DNA from: Streptomyces sp. 71268
GTDB lineage: Bacteria > Actinomycetota > Actinomycetes > Streptomycetales > Streptomycetaceae
Assembly: GCF_029392895.1 (NCBI RefSeq)
Contig: NZ_CP114200.1
Location: 3,999,001-4,063,000, forward strand
Length of the DNA stretch: 64,000 nt
Direction: 5' to 3'
Part shown: positions 62,742-64,000 of the stretch, one piece after another
Layout of the letters: every line of letters starts with the position of its first letter
Numbering within the stretch: the stretch's first letter is position 1
Translations under genes and position numbers: made by a program
The notes under the pieces: model-generated
The model's database searches: none
The model's input: only the letters and a program-made list of their open reading frames with translations
Told to the model about the DNA's origin: nothing

Positions 62742-63563
62742 CTAGCGGGCGCCCAACACCCGGTCGCGCAGGGCCGGGAAGTCCGCCCGGGTGCGCGCCA
62801 CCCGGGACAGGTCCAGGTCGACCGTGAGCACCGACTCCGTCGCGTCCGCCTCGGCCAGCACCTCGCCCCACGGGTCCACGACGATGCTGTGCCCGGCCTG
62901 CGGCACGCCGCCGTTGGTGCCGGCCGAGCCACAGGCCAGCACGTACGCCTGGTTCTCCACCGCGCGGGCGCGGGCCAGCAGCGTCCAGTGCTCGCGGCGC
63001 CGCTCGGGCCAGCCGGCGGGGATCACCAGGAGTTGCGCGCCCGCGTCCACCAGGAGCCGGAACAGCTCGGGGAAGCGCAGGTCGTAACAGGTCGCCAGGC
63101 CGATGGTGGTCTCCGGCAGGGCCGCCGTGACCACCTCGGTGCCGGCGCCCATCAACACCGCCTCGCCCTTGTCGAAGCCGAACCGGTGGATCTTGCGGTA
63201 CGTGCGGACCAGCGCGCCCGACGGGTCGAAGACCAACGAGGTGTTGAACAGCGTCGCGCCGTCGTCGGTGGTGGGTTGGCCCTCGGCCGCGGGCGCCCGC
63301 TCCACGATCGACCCGGCGTGCAGCCAGACGCCGGCCTCGCGGGCCGCGGCCGACATGGCCGTGGCCGTCGGCCCGTCGAGGGCCTCGGCCTGGGGCGCGA
63401 ACTCCTGGTAGGCGAAGGCCCCCACGGTCCACAACTCGGGGAGCACGACGAGGTCCGCACCGGTTCGCCGGTGGGTGTCCCGTACGAAGGTGGCCGCTCG
63501 CTCTCGCCGGGATTCCACCGGCTCGTCCGGGTCCACACCGATCTGGATCAGTGAAGCGCGCAC
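62742..63563 (-). CDS. Carbon-nitrogen hydrolase (nitrilase superfamily)
   Basis: The 273-aa amidase-type enzyme has the catalytic Glu-Lys-Cys triad: Glu in VVLPELWTVGAF, Lys in TYRKIHRFGFDKG and Cys in GLATCYDLRFPELFR. The family order and length (about 270) are standard. It probably hydrolyses an omega-amide or related linear amide; the substrate is unknown. I choose GTG 63563 (VRASLIQIG is the usual start) over ATG 63596. It is divergent from the maleylpyruvate isomerase family gene with 138 bp between. Confidence 0.93.
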   Translation of the reverse strand: MRASLIQIGVDPDEPVESRRERAATFVRDTHRRTGADLVVLPELWTVGAFAYQEFAPQAEALDGPTATAMSAAAREAGVWLHAGSIVERAPAAEGQPTTDDGATLFNTSLVFDPSGALVRTYRKIHRFGFDKGEAVLMGAGTEVVTAALPETTIGLATCYDLRFPELFRLLVDAGAQLLVIPAGWPERRREHWTLLARARAVENQAYVLACGSAGTNGGVPQAGHSIVVDPWGEVLAEADATESVLTVDLDLSRVARTRADFPALRDRVLGAR

Positions 63564-63701
63564 ATTACCACCGCTCTCGACGATCGAGCTGTCCAACCGG
63601 GCCTACGATCAGTCTGGAAAGCACTGCCGGGGTGCCCGTGCGCAGCGTAACTTAACTGCCAAACAGCACCCAGCCCGCGTACGAACCGCCCGAGGGGTCC
63701 C

Positions 63702-64000
63702 GTGACCGTCCATCCCAGCCTGCAACCTGCCATCGACGCATGGACGCACTCCATCGAAGCGATATCCGAGTTGGTGAACCCCCTCGTCGAGGGGGAGTGG
63801 AACCGGGCCACCGAGTGCCCGGGATGGTCGGTGCGTGACGTCGTCTCACACGTCATCGGCTTCGAGTGCGAAATGCTCGGCGACCCGCGCCCGATACACA
63901 GCCTGCCGCGCGATCTGTTCCACGTGACCAGCGAGTTCGCGCGGTACGTGGAGGTCCAGGTCGACGTGCGGCGCTGCCACACCGCGCCCGAGATGACCTC
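63702..64000 (+). CDS. Maleylpyruvate isomerase (mycothiol-dependent/DinB-like) family protein, 5' part
   Basis: GTG 63702 (GAGGGG upstream) opens a frame that runs off the window. About 99 residues are visible, starting MTVHPSLQPAIDAWTHSIEA. They contain the family's helical-bundle hallmark WNRATECPGWSVRDVVSHVIGFE with the metal-binding His. Actinobacterial members use mycothiol as cofactor. Its substrate and C-terminal domain cannot be judged from the fragment. Confidence 0.82.
   Translation, partial: MTVHPSLQPAIDAWTHSIEAISELVNPLVEGEWNRATECPGWSVRDVVSHVIGFECEMLGDPRPIHSLPRDLFHVTSEFARYVEVQVDVRRCHTAPEMT

Overview
This is a 64 kb piece of a very GC-rich actinobacterial chromosome, almost certainly Streptomyces. 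Third codon positions are nearly all G/C, many starts are GTG or TTG, and the gene families are typical of the genus: AfsR-type SARP regulators, SpoIIE-type phosphatases, XRE/TPR regulators, and a mycothiol-type maleylpyruvate isomerase family member. From memory, the order PhoX - metG - azlDC/Lrp - aspS - phosphatase - AI-2E permease - pirin - SseB - acyl-CoA dehydrogenase - M18 aminopeptidase follows the conserved core around the phiC31 attB site of Streptomyces chromosomes. I see no tRNA, rRNA, CRISPR array or IS element.

Layout. 1-12.5 kb: ordinary core and accessory genes: a VOC protein, a DrrAB-type ABC exporter, two LysR regulators, DoxX, a CAP-domain protein, an EEP-family hydrolase, a MerR regulator and a stand-alone LigD polymerase domain. 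12.5-18 kb: a patch of more relaxed composition holding a Nudix hydrolase, an adenosylhomocysteinase-like protein, a small Cys-containing protein, an HATPase protein, an XRE/TPR regulator and an ASCH protein. 18-37 kb: a methyltransferase, a secreted M4 protease, a cupin, Nudix, a Tat-exported PhoX phosphatase behind a PHO box, a VWA protein with a very long acidic tail, metG, a LuxR-type regulator lacking its HTH, an L,D-transpeptidase, azlCD with a divergent Lrp regulator, and aspS. 37-43.8 kb: a PAS/GAF/SpoIIE/HATPase phosphatase, a methyltransferase-glycosyltransferase pair and an AI-2E permease.

43.8-47.3 kb is the most unusual part. A phiC31-type large serine integrase gene sits inside the pirin locus, which in Streptomyces carries the phiC31 attB. 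A decayed pirin middle fragment lies on one side and a truncated pirin 5' end on the other. Between them is an intact pirin whose codon use resembles the integrase. The native operator-bearing promoter is still upstream, so it probably now drives the incoming pirin.

47.4-64 kb: SseB, acyl-CoA dehydrogenase, an M18 aminopeptidase coupled to an AfsR-like regulator, and a DUF4232 lipoprotein. Next comes a compact SigK module: a fasciclin lipoprotein (MPT70/83-like), sigK, rskA and dipZ. The upstream regions of the fasciclin gene, of sigK-rskA and of dipZ each carry the same element, CCAATCC - 16 nt - CGAA, which strongly suggests one autoregulated ECF regulon. The window closes with an NHL-thioredoxin protein, a TM2 protein, a nitrilase-family amidase and a truncated maleylpyruvate isomerase family gene.
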